From: Mesorhizobium prunaredense
Lineage (GTDB): Bacteria; Pseudomonadota; Alphaproteobacteria; Rhizobiales; Rhizobiaceae
Reading direction: 5' to 3'
DNA length: 64,000 nucleotides
Assembly: GCF_900156895.1 (NCBI RefSeq)
Contig: NZ_FTPD01000021.1
Span: forward strand, 47,410-111,409
The notes beneath the pieces are model-generated. The model saw nothing but the letters and a program-made list of their open reading frames with translations, searched no databases and was not told the origin of the DNA. Each line of letters opens with the position of its first letter. The first letter of the stretch is position 1. Positions 8,751 to 16,346 of the stretch are shown in pieces. The position numbers were made by a program, and so were the translations under genes.

Positions 8751-9206
8751 CTATTGGGCCGCACCTAAATTCCAGATGTCCCGATGCAGGCGCCATGTCC
8801 CGTCGTCGCCCTTTTTCCAGACGACGATGTACTTGCCCGCAAGGGTGGAGAGGGCGCCGTCTTTGCTCGGCACATCGAGCGTAAATGCGCCAACTTCGTA
8901 GGCGAGGTTCGCGCTCTCTTCCACTTCCACTGCCTTCAGGGTGAGATTTTTCATCCCGCCTTTGATCGCGCCCTGCCAGAATTCTTCCACGCCCTTGCGG
9001 CCATCGACGCGCTTGCCGTCGGGCGGCAGCACCGCAGCGTCCTCCGTATACAATTGACCCACCGCCGCCGCGTTTCCGCTGTTGAAGGCGTCCGTGAATT
9101 TCATCAGCGCCGCTTCGATGTCCCCGCGAGCCGACTGGGCGGCCGCAGACAATGCAGACGAAAGAAGCAGCACAGCAGCAAATGCGAATGACTTAACCGG
9201 TCTCAT
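8751..9206 (-). CDS. Secreted NTF2-like (SnoaL/DUF4440) protein
   Basis: This 151-residue protein has a clear signal peptide (SFAFAAVLLLSSALSAAAQ), so it is probably periplasmic. The mature part has the NTF2-like pattern: DIEAALMKFTDAFNSGNAAA, then LYTEDAAVLPPDG, GVEEFWQG and an end of WRLHRDIWN. Such cone-shaped domains bind small molecules or act as isomerase-like enzymes; the ligand cannot be read from the sequence. It is a single gene with no evident partner. Confidence 0.8.
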   Translation of the reverse strand: MRPVKSFAFAAVLLLSSALSAAAQSARGDIEAALMKFTDAFNSGNAAAVGQLYTEDAAVLPPDGKRVDGRKGVEEFWQGAIKGGMKNLTLKAVEVEESANLAYEVGAFTLDVPSKDGALSTLAGKYIVVWKKGDDGTWRLHRDIWNLGAAQ

Positions 9207-9490
9207 CTCGTCCTCCCTTTGCGTGATCGAGCCGTTTAGCGTGGAACCGCAGGTATTCCCGAGAAGTCATGTCCTCCCAAGCCGTTGCTGGCGGCCCGGC
9301 AGCCTGTTGGGGGTGACCGGCTGGCCGCCGGGCCTAACCGGCTTGCGCCGGCTGATGGAAACATGCGCTCACGCTAATATAATTGCAAGATCGAGATTCC
9401 GGTGCGCACAGCGGAGTTGACGATCTGGACTCCCGTCCCAAAGCGGGCGGCCGGAAAGCGATTTCGGTTCGACCGTCCGCGTGGAAAACG

Positions 9491-10381
9491 CTAGCCAGGA
9501 CGCCGCAAGTGTTCGACAAGGGCGCGCAGCTTCGGCGCGACGTTGCGACGGCTCGGATGATACAGGTAGAAGCCGGCAAAGCGCGGGCAATAGTCGACGA
9601 GAACCGGCACCAGTTCGCCGCGACCGATCCACGGGCGAAAGCTTTCCTCCATGCCGAAAGTGATGCCGGCGCCGGCAATGGCCAGCTTTATCATCAACGC
9701 CATGTCGTTGGTCGTGATCTCGGGCGCCACCGCGACGCTGAACTCCTTGCCGTCCTCGGCGAATTCCCAGCGATAGGGCGCGACCTTCGGTGCGCGGCGC
9801 CAGCCAATGCAGCGATGGCCCACGAGTTCCTTCGGATGCGAAGGCTCGCCAAACCGATCGCGATAGGCCGGCGCGCAGACGGCCAGCTGCCGCTCGTCAC
9901 CGGCGACAGACACCGCGATCATGTCCTGCTCGATCACCTCGCCGAGCCTGACGCCGGCATCGTATCCCTCGGCGACGATATCGAATTCCTCGTCCGTCAC
10001 CGTGATGTCGATCTGAACCTCGCGATTGGCTTCGGCAAAGGTCGCCAGGAACGGCCCTGAAAGAAAGCGCTCGGCGATCGACGAGACGGCGAGCCGCAAC
10101 TGCCCGCGCGGACGCCCGCGCAGGTCCCCGGTGCTCTCCATTGCGGCGCGCATGTCGGCAATGGCGGGCGCTATCTCGGCGTAGAGGCGTTCGCCAGCCT
10201 CGGTAAGGCTGACGCTTCGCGTCGTGCGCTGGACAAGCGCGATACCGAGCGTCTCTTCCAGCCGCTTCATCGTCTGGCTCACCGCCGAGCGGGTGACGCC
10301 CATCCGGTCCGCAGCCGCGCGAAAGCTCCGCTCCTCGGCGATGAGGGCGAAGACGGCAAGAGCATTGAGATCCGGCTGCAT
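9491..10381 (-). CDS. LysR-family transcriptional regulator
   Basis: This 296-residue protein has the LysR layout: an N-terminal winged helix-turn-helix (residues 1-60, FRAAADRMGVTRSAVSQTMK and LFVQ-like LVQRTTRSVSLTEAG), then a periplasmic-binding-protein-like effector domain. It is transcribed divergently from the SDR gene at 10506 with 124 bp between the starts. By the usual LysR logic it probably controls that operon and itself. The effector is unknown. Confidence 0.9.
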   Translation of the reverse strand: MQPDLNALAVFALIAEERSFRAAADRMGVTRSAVSQTMKRLEETLGIALVQRTTRSVSLTEAGERLYAEIAPAIADMRAAMESTGDLRGRPRGQLRLAVSSIAERFLSGPFLATFAEANREVQIDITVTDEEFDIVAEGYDAGVRLGEVIEQDMIAVSVAGDERQLAVCAPAYRDRFGEPSHPKELVGHRCIGWRRAPKVAPYRWEFAEDGKEFSVAVAPEITTNDMALMIKLAIAGAGITFGMEESFRPWIGRGELVPVLVDYCPRFAGFYLYHPSRRNVAPKLRALVEHLRRPG

Positions 10382-10505
10382 TGGTTAGCTGTGCTTTCGA
10401 CGCTGTGAACAAATGGTCGTCTTATCGCAACAGTGAAACAGATCCATCTTCGTGGCAACCGCTGCATGGCGGTTCGCAACAGCAACCAGACGGAGACGAA
10501 AAAAC

Positions 10506-11231
10506 ATGTCCCTCAACAAAGTCGTGCTCATCACCGGGGCTTCGAGCGGCATTGGCGCTGCCATCGGCCGGGAGCTCGGTGCCGCCGGAGCAAAGCTTAT
10601 GCTCGGGGCGCGCCGCACCGATCGGCTGGACGCCCTCGCAGAAGAGATCAGGGCAAAGGGCGGGGAGGCAATGACACGCCGCCTGGACGTGACCGACCGC
10701 GCCGATGTCGCCGCCTTTGCCGAGGCGGCGCGCCAGGCCTGGGGGCGCGTCGATGTGATCGTCAACAATGCCGGCATCATGCCGTTGTCGCTGATGGTCT
10801 CGATGAAGGTCGATGAATGGGACCGAATGGTCGACGTCAACATCAAGGGCGTGCTCTACGGCATCGCTGCCGTGCTGCCGGAGATGACGTCCCGGGGCTC
10901 CGGCCATGTCGTCAACATCGCCTCCATCGGCGCGCTTTCGGTATCGCCGACAGCCGCGGTCTATTGCGCAACCAAATACGCGGTCCGCGCCATCTCCGAT
11001 GGCTTGCGGCAGGAGCACGACAACATCCGCGTCACCTGCATCCACCCCGGCGTGGTCGAGAGCGAGCTCGCCGACACGATCACCGATCCTGTCGCGGTGG
11101 AAGCGATGAAGACCTATCGCGCCATTGCGCTGCAGCCCGAGGCGATCGGCCGTGCCGTGCGCTTTGCCATCGAACAGCCGGACGATGTCGACGTGAACGA
11201 GATCGTCATCCGGCCGACAGCCAGCAAATAG
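10506..11231 (+). CDS. Short-chain dehydrogenase/reductase (SDR)
   Basis: This 241-residue classical SDR oxidoreductase uses NAD(P). The cofactor loop TGASSGIG is at residues 9-16, NNAG near 89, and the catalytic YxxxK is in YCATKYA. ATG 10506 was chosen over longer frames because MSLNKVVLITGAS is the normal N-terminus and GGAG lies 9 nt upstream. It is the first gene of a three-gene operon with a carboxymuconolactone-decarboxylase-like protein and an Atu4866-like protein. The substrate is unknown. Confidence 0.9.
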   Translation: MSLNKVVLITGASSGIGAAIGRELGAAGAKLMLGARRTDRLDALAEEIRAKGGEAMTRRLDVTDRADVAAFAEAARQAWGRVDVIVNNAGIMPLSLMVSMKVDEWDRMVDVNIKGVLYGIAAVLPEMTSRGSGHVVNIASIGALSVSPTAAVYCATKYAVRAISDGLRQEHDNIRVTCIHPGVVESELADTITDPVAVEAMKTYRAIALQPEAIGRAVRFAIEQPDDVDVNEIVIRPTASK

Positions 11232-11241
11232 GGAGGCAAGA

Positions 11242-11718
11242 ATGGATTTTCGTTTTGATAATTCGTGCATCGCGATTGCCGTCGCGTTGCTGCTCGGCGT
11301 GGTTCCTCAAACCGCCAGATCGCAGACGATGGAAGAGCGGCTGCAACGCGGCGACGCCGTCGTCAGAAGCCTGAACAATCGCGCTCCGCAGCCTGCGCTG
11401 GAACGCATGAGACAGGAGTTTCCGTTCCTGGCCGGAGCAACCCAGGGTTTTGCGCTCGGCGACGTCTGGTCCCGCCCGGGGCTCGATGGCCGCACACGCC
11501 AACTCGCCGCCGTCGCGGTGTTCGCAGCCATGGGTGAGACTGCCTTCATGAGAATTCATGCCGGTTATGCGCTCAACATCGGCGTGTCCGAGGAAGAGCT
11601 GAAGGAAGTCATCTACATGGTGACGGTCCCGGCCGGATTCCCGCGCGCGATCGCAGCATCGCAAACGCTTTCCGAGCTGTTCACTGAACGTCGCGCCGCT
11701 CCCGGCAAACAACCCTGA
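11242..11718 (+). CDS. Secreted carboxymuconolactone decarboxylase-family protein
   Basis: This 158-residue protein has a signal peptide (IAIAVALLLGVVPQTARSQ) and then a carboxymuconolactone-decarboxylase/AhpD-like helical domain. GRTRQLAAVAVFAAMG and IHAGYALNIGVSEEELKEVI are family-typical. The CxxC pair of the peroxidase (AhpD) branch is absent: the region reads ETAFMRIHAGYA. A thiol peroxidase role is therefore unlikely. It starts 10 nt after the SDR gene and GGGAGG precedes it. Confidence 0.82.
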   Translation: MDFRFDNSCIAIAVALLLGVVPQTARSQTMEERLQRGDAVVRSLNNRAPQPALERMRQEFPFLAGATQGFALGDVWSRPGLDGRTRQLAAVAVFAAMGETAFMRIHAGYALNIGVSEEELKEVIYMVTVPAGFPRAIAASQTLSELFTERRAAPGKQP

Positions 11719-11729
11719 GGAGCTGTCCC

Positions 11730-12080
11730 ATGAAACAGATTTCCATAATTGCCGCTGCCGTGCTTGTTGCCGGCGCGGCTGGCTTATCCGTACAGAAAGG
11801 CCTCGCCCAGATGAACTCGCAAAATTCCGCTATCCGACCTTTGGCAAGCCACCCCTATGTCGGGATGTGGGTCACGGCCGATGGCTATATCCGCCACAAC
11901 TTGCTTCCAAATGGTCGCTATGACGAAGGGCGCGGAAGCCGTGACAGCGCATACCAGGGGCGCTATGAGATCCGGGGAAATCACATCGACTACTGGGACG
12001 ACACCGGCTTTACCGCTGACGGAACGTTCATCGACGGCGTGCTGCACCACGCCGGCATGATCTTGTATCGGGAGAAGTAG
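11730..12080 (+). CDS. Secreted Atu4866-like protein
   Basis: This 116-residue protein has a signal peptide (IIAAAVLVAGAAGL). The mature part (HPYVGMWVTADGYIRHNLLPNG, then YQGRYEIRGNHIDYWDDTG) resembles the small beta-barrel family named after Agrobacterium Atu4866. That family is often found beside SDR and carboxymuconolactone-decarboxylase genes and may bind a small ligand. It starts 11 nt after the previous gene with GAGGAG upstream, so it is co-transcribed. Confidence 0.75.
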   Translation: MKQISIIAAAVLVAGAAGLSVQKGLAQMNSQNSAIRPLASHPYVGMWVTADGYIRHNLLPNGRYDEGRGSRDSAYQGRYEIRGNHIDYWDDTGFTADGTFIDGVLHHAGMILYREK

Positions 12081-12137
12081 ATGACGTTCGCATCTCGATA
12101 AAAAGGTTTCGCATGGCGCCGCTGCACCATATGTCTC

Positions 12138-12929
12138 TTGGTGCGCAGCCAAAAACAGGGGCTCACCTTGCCAACCGAACCACGTTCTCCACGGCTTGCA
12201 GTGCTGATCGACGCGGACAATACCTCGGCCAAGATTGCCGATGGCTTGTTCGAGGAGATCGCAAAGATCGGCGAGGCAAGCGTTCGTCGCATCTACGGCG
12301 ATTTCTCCAGCACCCGCTCAAAGGCATGGGCCGATGTGCTTTCGAAGCATGCGATCATCCCGCAGCAGCAATTCGCCTACACCACCGGCAAGAACGCATC
12401 AGACATCACGCTCGTCATCGACGCCATGGACCTTCTCCACAGCGGGCGGTTCGAAGGCTTCTGCCTGGTGTCGTCCGACAGCGATTTCACCCGCCTTGCC
12501 GCTCGCATCAGGGAGCACGGAATCGACGTTTATGGATTTGGCGAGCAGAAGACGCCGGAGAGTTTCCGGCAGGCATGCCGCCGGTTCGTATACACCGAGA
12601 ACCTGCTTCCGACTGCGCCAGCCAACGCGCAGGATGCGGCGCCGACGAAATCCTTGCAGCCGCCCAGCGCCGCGACGCCGGTCATCGCCAAGGTCATTTC
12701 ACAGATGGGAACCGAGGACGGCTGGGTGCCGCTCGGGATTGTCGGCAATCAGCTCGCCAATCTGGCATCGGACTTCGATCCCAGGACCTTCGGCTTTCGC
12801 AAGCTGAGCGATCTCGTGCGCAAGACCAATGCCTTTGAGATCGATCATCCCGAGGGTGGAGCGATGCGCATAAGGGTCAAGCCAGTTGCGAAGAGCCGGG
12901 AGAAATCGAAGTCGGCAGCATCGCGCTGA
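12138..12929 (+). CDS. NYN-domain putative RNase with C-terminal OST-HTH/LOTUS domain
   Basis: Residues 15-160 form a NYN (PIN-like) domain: LAVLIDADNTSAK, GKNASDITLVIDAMDLL and LVSSDSDFTRLAARIREHG carry the acidic metal-binding residues. Residues 185-250 (VIAKVISQMGTEDGWVPLG to FGFRKLSDLVR) match the OST-HTH/LOTUS RNA-binding fold. The domain pair suggests an RNA endonuclease guided by its LOTUS domain; the targets are unknown. The start is uncertain: TTG 12138 is the longest, and TTG 12171 before PTEPRSPRLAV is possible. No ATG fits. The gene stands alone. Confidence 0.85.
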   Translation: MVRSQKQGLTLPTEPRSPRLAVLIDADNTSAKIADGLFEEIAKIGEASVRRIYGDFSSTRSKAWADVLSKHAIIPQQQFAYTTGKNASDITLVIDAMDLLHSGRFEGFCLVSSDSDFTRLAARIREHGIDVYGFGEQKTPESFRQACRRFVYTENLLPTAPANAQDAAPTKSLQPPSAATPVIAKVISQMGTEDGWVPLGIVGNQLANLASDFDPRTFGFRKLSDLVRKTNAFEIDHPEGGAMRIRVKPVAKSREKSKSAASR

Positions 12930-13060
12930 GCCCTACGAAAAGGTAGCTGTCCCAGTCCGATTGGTGTCCGATTGGGCCTCTGGTCGGACCACAATTTCGC
13001 TGGCGAAAACCGCCATTCGGCGTATTATTCTCGTGGCAGAGTTCATGGCGGAGGAGGCCA

Positions 13061-13291
13061 ATGGACATCGTTTCGAGACCGCCTGTCGTTGACTTGCCGG
13101 CCCATGAACTTGTTTCATCTGCGCTTTCAAAATTCCGCGCCGGCGACACCATATCGACCAGAGCCGCAATAGATACCATCCGCCGGGCAGGCCCAGCTTG
13201 TACGGACAGCGACGACCAACTGGTCGAGCTTATCGTCATGACCGCAATTGGTAGGACCATGGGGATCGTGTTCGACCATCGGTGCCGCTAG
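13061..13291 (+). CDS. Small hypothetical protein
   Basis: This 76-residue ORF has an excellent ribosome site (GGAGGAGG, 3 nt before ATG). The product (MDIVSRPPVVDLPAHELVSS to AIGRTMGIVFDHR) has no motif I know. It has no membrane segment or signal. The strong start site is the main reason to accept it. Confidence 0.6.
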   Translation: MDIVSRPPVVDLPAHELVSSALSKFRAGDTISTRAAIDTIRRAGPACTDSDDQLVELIVMTAIGRTMGIVFDHRCR

Positions 13292-13457
13292 TGCACATCG
13301 CCCAGCCCGCAATTGGCTTGCGCACTGTCCGGACGACACCGGCGACGTAAGCTATTCAGTAACCATGAATTGTGATCGGTATGGATCGCGCCATTCGCTA
13401 TCGGAACGAATAATCCGGCTGCGCCGTTGCTGTCCTTGGTGTCAAGGAGTGGCGGTA

Positions 13458-13718
13458 ATGCGTGATGAACAATTCGACGTTCCGGTGACGATCGAGAGCG
13501 AACGGACGGGACGGCCGCTTTCTGTGACGAGGACGGTCCAGGCGGCCTCGCTTCTGGTCGACAAATGGCCAAACGAAAAGCGCGGGCCGAAATATCGCGC
13601 GGCCTTGAAAGCCATGATGGATGCGATGGAGCAGCGGCGGGCGGTTGGCAGTGCGCGGCGGGCATTTACGGCGGCCGCCAAGGAAGCCCATGTGTTTGTG
13701 CGCGAAGGCCAGCATTAA
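13458..13718 (+). CDS. DUF982 small protein
   Basis: This 86-residue product starts MRDEQFDVPVTIESERTGRP and has the DUF982 hallmarks TVQAASLLVDKWPNEKRGPKYRAA and an alanine-rich C-terminal helix (SARRAFTAAAKEA). ATG 13458 has AAGGAG 8 nt upstream; a longer open frame begins inside the preceding ORF and is not credible. DUF982 proteins are abundant in rhizobia and their function is unknown. Confidence 0.8.
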   Translation: MRDEQFDVPVTIESERTGRPLSVTRTVQAASLLVDKWPNEKRGPKYRAALKAMMDAMEQRRAVGSARRAFTAAAKEAHVFVREGQH

Positions 13719-13773
13719 AGCGCGTCACGTCTGAAGAGCTCGATGCGACGTGCTTTTGGTTCTCGTTTTTAGG

Positions 13774-13939
13774 GATGTCGTTGCCCAAGACGGCTGCGCA
13801 GCTTTGGGCGACATGCATTGCTGTTGTCTATGCATGTCGTTGTCCCAAAACCGCTGCGCACTTTTGGGCGACATGCATTGCTGTTGTTTATGCATGTCGT
13901 TGTCCCAAAACCGCTGCGCACTTTTGGGCGACATGCATT
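13774..13939. repeat. Tandem 60-bp palindromic repeat, about 2.7 copies
   Basis: The unit CTTTTGGGCGACATGCATTG... (60 bp) occurs at 13801-13860 and 13861-13920 with one or two differences, with partial copies before (from 13774) and after (to 13939). Each junction forms a palindrome: GCATGTCGTTGTCCCAAAA pairs with TTTTGGGCGACATGC around CCGCTGCGCAC. This is a known type of rhizobial intergenic palindrome, here in tandem. Confidence 0.85.
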
Positions 13940-13998
13940 AAGGAACCTCACGAAATCTCCGCCGTTATGTTCCAGGTCCAAGCGAGGAGAGAACTGCC

Positions 13999-14187
13999 AT
14001 GCCCGACGACAAGACCAAGACCGACAACCGCGATCGCTCACAAGTAGCCGGCGACGAAGACTATGAGGTGAGGCATCTCGCCGAGGAAGCCGGCATCACT
14101 CCCGACCAGGCTCGCACGCTAATCAAGCGCCACGGCACCGACCGCAAGGTGCTGAACGAAATCGCCAAGAGCATTAAGGCATTGTGA
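13999..14187 (+). CDS. DUF3606 small protein
   Basis: This 62-residue protein has the same design as the one at 8317: MPDDKTKTDNRDRSQVAGDE, then DYEVRHLAEEAGITPDQARTL and IKRHG. ATG follows a GAGGAGAGAACTGCC ribosome site. Its TGA stop overlaps the ATG of the next gene by one base, so the two are translationally linked. Function unknown. Confidence 0.82.
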   Translation: MPDDKTKTDNRDRSQVAGDEDYEVRHLAEEAGITPDQARTLIKRHGTDRKVLNEIAKSIKAL

Positions 14188-14369
14188 TGGCTGACAAACG
14201 GACCGCAATGGCCGATCGGAAGAAACGCGAACCGGACGACAAGGAGGCCCTGCGCCTGGCCGAGACCACCGACGTTTCGCCCAACCAGGCGAAGGATCTG
14301 ATGCGCAAGCACGGCAAGAACAGCGCCAAGGTCGAGAAGGAAGCGAAGAACTTCAAGGCCGAAGGCTGA
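14187..14369 (+). CDS. Second DUF3606-like small protein
   Basis: This 60-residue, very lysine-rich protein has LRLAETTDVSPNQAKDLMRKHGK, a diverged version of the DUF3606 core of the preceding gene. A GTG three bases earlier would add one residue, but ATG 14187 makes the TGATG stop-start overlap. It is probably a local duplicate of the upstream gene that has lost the acidic N-terminal half of the motif. Confidence 0.72.
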   Translation: MADKRTAMADRKKREPDDKEALRLAETTDVSPNQAKDLMRKHGKNSAKVEKEAKNFKAEG

Positions 14370-14522
14370 GCCGCCGATTTGGCGGAGCGTCCGCCCTCGA
14401 CTTCCCGCATCAGCTTCGCACGCGCCAGCCATTCGCACGCTTCGCCTGGTTGGCGTTGTGGGCGGGTTATGCTGAGCGGCTTATCAATTTTCTAAGAAAT
14501 TCGGCCTATTCCCGTTCTAACC

Positions 14523-15587
14523 ATGGGAGCTGGGCTTTTGGCGCATACAGGGAAAATCGCTGCGCGACGCGCGGTCGCGCTGTCGGTCGTCGTGCCGTGC
14601 TACAATGAAATCGGTGGGGTCGCCGAACTTTACCGGCGCGTCACCGCCGTTTGCCGTGAACAAGCGGGGCATTCCTACGAGATCGTGCTGGTCATCGACG
14701 GAGCCACCGATGGCACCCGCGAGGCCATCTTCGAACTTGCCAAACAGGACAGCCACGTCGTCGGCATAGACCTCGCCCGAAATTATGGCCACCAGATTGC
14801 GCTCAGCGCCGGCCTGGAGTTTTGCCGCGGCCAGCGCATTCTCATTCTCGATGCCGACCTTCAGGACCCGCCGGAACTGCTCAGAGCCATGATGGCAAAG
14901 ATGGATGAGGGGTTCGACGTCGTCTATGGCCAGCGGCTGAAACGGCAGGGCGAAGGCTGGTTCAAGCGCGCAACCGCCGCATTGTTCTACCGTCTGCTGC
15001 GCAAGATGGTCGACGTCGACATGGCAATCGATTCCGGGGACTTTCGCCTGATGAACCGGCGCGCGCTCGATCATCTCAATGCGATGCCGGAGCGTTACCG
15101 CTTCATTCGCGGCATGGTGAGCTGGATCGGCCTGAAGCAGGTGGCCTTTGCCTATGAGCGGCACCAGCGCTTCGCAGGCACCACGCATTACCCGTTGAAG
15201 AAGATGGTGCTTCTGGCGATGGATGCGATGACGAGTTTCTCCATCGTGCCGCTGCGGTTCGCCTCGCATCTCGGCATGATCTTCGGCTTTCTCGGTCTTG
15301 CTGCGCTGGGCTACACGCTCTTCTCATGGATTGCCGGCAGTGTGTTGCCCGGCTGGACCAGCCTGGCCGCAATCGTCCTGATCCTCGGCAGCGTCCAGCT
15401 TCTGGTCCTTGGGATTTTCGGGGAATATCTCGGGCGCATGTATATGGAGACCAAGCGGCGGCCGCTCTACCTCATAAACGAGATCGCTGCCCATGATCCT
15501 GCCGCCGGGAAACTGCCCGTCCATCGCCTTCAGGAAATGGCCGGGGAACTGACGAAGGGAGCCGCGCGTGCTTCAGGCCGAGTTTGA
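14523..15587 (+). CDS. Family 2 glycosyltransferase, polyprenyl-phosphate-sugar type
   Basis: This 354-residue protein has a GT-A domain (residues 20-240): LSVVVPCYNEIGG, VLVIDGATDGT, LILDADLQDPPELL, the last with the metal-binding acidic residues. Two C-terminal membrane segments follow (about 255-320, LGMIFGFLGLAALGYTLF and LAAIVLILGSVQLLVLGIF). This is the layout of GtrB/DPM1-type enzymes that load a sugar onto undecaprenyl phosphate. The next two genes encode a methyltransferase and a polytopic membrane protein, so a lipid-linked sugar pathway is plausible. Confidence 0.88.
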   Translation: MGAGLLAHTGKIAARRAVALSVVVPCYNEIGGVAELYRRVTAVCREQAGHSYEIVLVIDGATDGTREAIFELAKQDSHVVGIDLARNYGHQIALSAGLEFCRGQRILILDADLQDPPELLRAMMAKMDEGFDVVYGQRLKRQGEGWFKRATAALFYRLLRKMVDVDMAIDSGDFRLMNRRALDHLNAMPERYRFIRGMVSWIGLKQVAFAYERHQRFAGTTHYPLKKMVLLAMDAMTSFSIVPLRFASHLGMIFGFLGLAALGYTLFSWIAGSVLPGWTSLAAIVLILGSVQLLVLGIFGEYLGRMYMETKRRPLYLINEIAAHDPAAGKLPVHRLQEMAGELTKGAARASGRV

Positions 15588-16269
15588 CCAGTTCGCGCTG
15601 GAATATCAGCAGCAGCATGCCGCAAGTATCAGGCTGAGCGGCGAAACCCCGGATTTCTTCGCGCAGTACAAGATCGACGACGTCGCAGCAAGGCTGGCTC
15701 GCTCCAACATCAAGCCGCGGCGGATACTCGACTTCGGCGCTGGCGTCGGCAATTCGCTGGGGCCCATGCGCGCCGCATTTCCCGACAGCGAAATCACCTT
15801 GCTCGATCCCTCCTCGCAGTCGCTCGACATCGCCCGCAAGCGCTTTCCCGGCCAGGCCGATTTCCGGCATTTCGACGGCGAAACGATCCCCTGTGACGAC
15901 GCGAGTTTCGATCTCGCCTTCGCCGCCTGCGTGTTCCATCACATCCCCGAAAACCTCCATGTCGGCCTGATCAAGGAGATCGGGAGAGTGCTGACCGGCG
16001 GTGGCAGCTTCTTTCTGTTCGAGCACAATCCCTGGAATCCGCTGACGACGCACGCGGTGCGAAACTGTGCTTTCGACGAGAACGCAATCCTGATCAACAG
16101 CCGCGATTTGCGCAAGCGAATGGCTGCGGCCGGCTTCTCCAGATCCGATGTCGTCTACCGGATCTTTTTCCCACGCGTGCTCGCAAGATTGCGACCCTTG
16201 GAGCGTTTCCTGACCAGGATGCCTATGGGAGCCCAATATTTCGTGCATGCGATCAAGCCTGCCGTTTGA
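15568..16269 (+). CDS. Class I SAM-dependent methyltransferase
   Basis: This 233-residue protein has a Rossmann methyltransferase motif (RILDFGAGVGNSLGPMRAAF) near residue 50 and the later FDLAFAACVFHHIP. The GTG start at 15568 lies inside the end of the glycosyltransferase gene (20-nt overlap) and has GGGAG upstream, so the pair is coupled. The substrate is unknown; methylation of the sugar or lipid made by the neighbours is a guess. Confidence 0.85.
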   Translation: MLQAEFDQFALEYQQQHAASIRLSGETPDFFAQYKIDDVAARLARSNIKPRRILDFGAGVGNSLGPMRAAFPDSEITLLDPSSQSLDIARKRFPGQADFRHFDGETIPCDDASFDLAFAACVFHHIPENLHVGLIKEIGRVLTGGGSFFLFEHNPWNPLTTHAVRNCAFDENAILINSRDLRKRMAAAGFSRSDVVYRIFFPRVLARLRPLERFLTRMPMGAQYFVHAIKPAV

Positions 16270-16346
16270 GCGGACGCCCTGCCCTCGGATGAGCGACAAG
16301 CTGAAACCGCCAATCGATCTGCCGCAGAGCGGCCTGGAGCTATGAT

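Noticed and set aside
8642..8884. 80-codon plus-strand ORF
   Set aside because: It overlaps the NTF2-like gene antisense and has no start site or motif.
13774..13939. CRISPR array
   Set aside because: The 60-bp unit is almost wholly repeated, with no unique spacers, and no cas gene is near.
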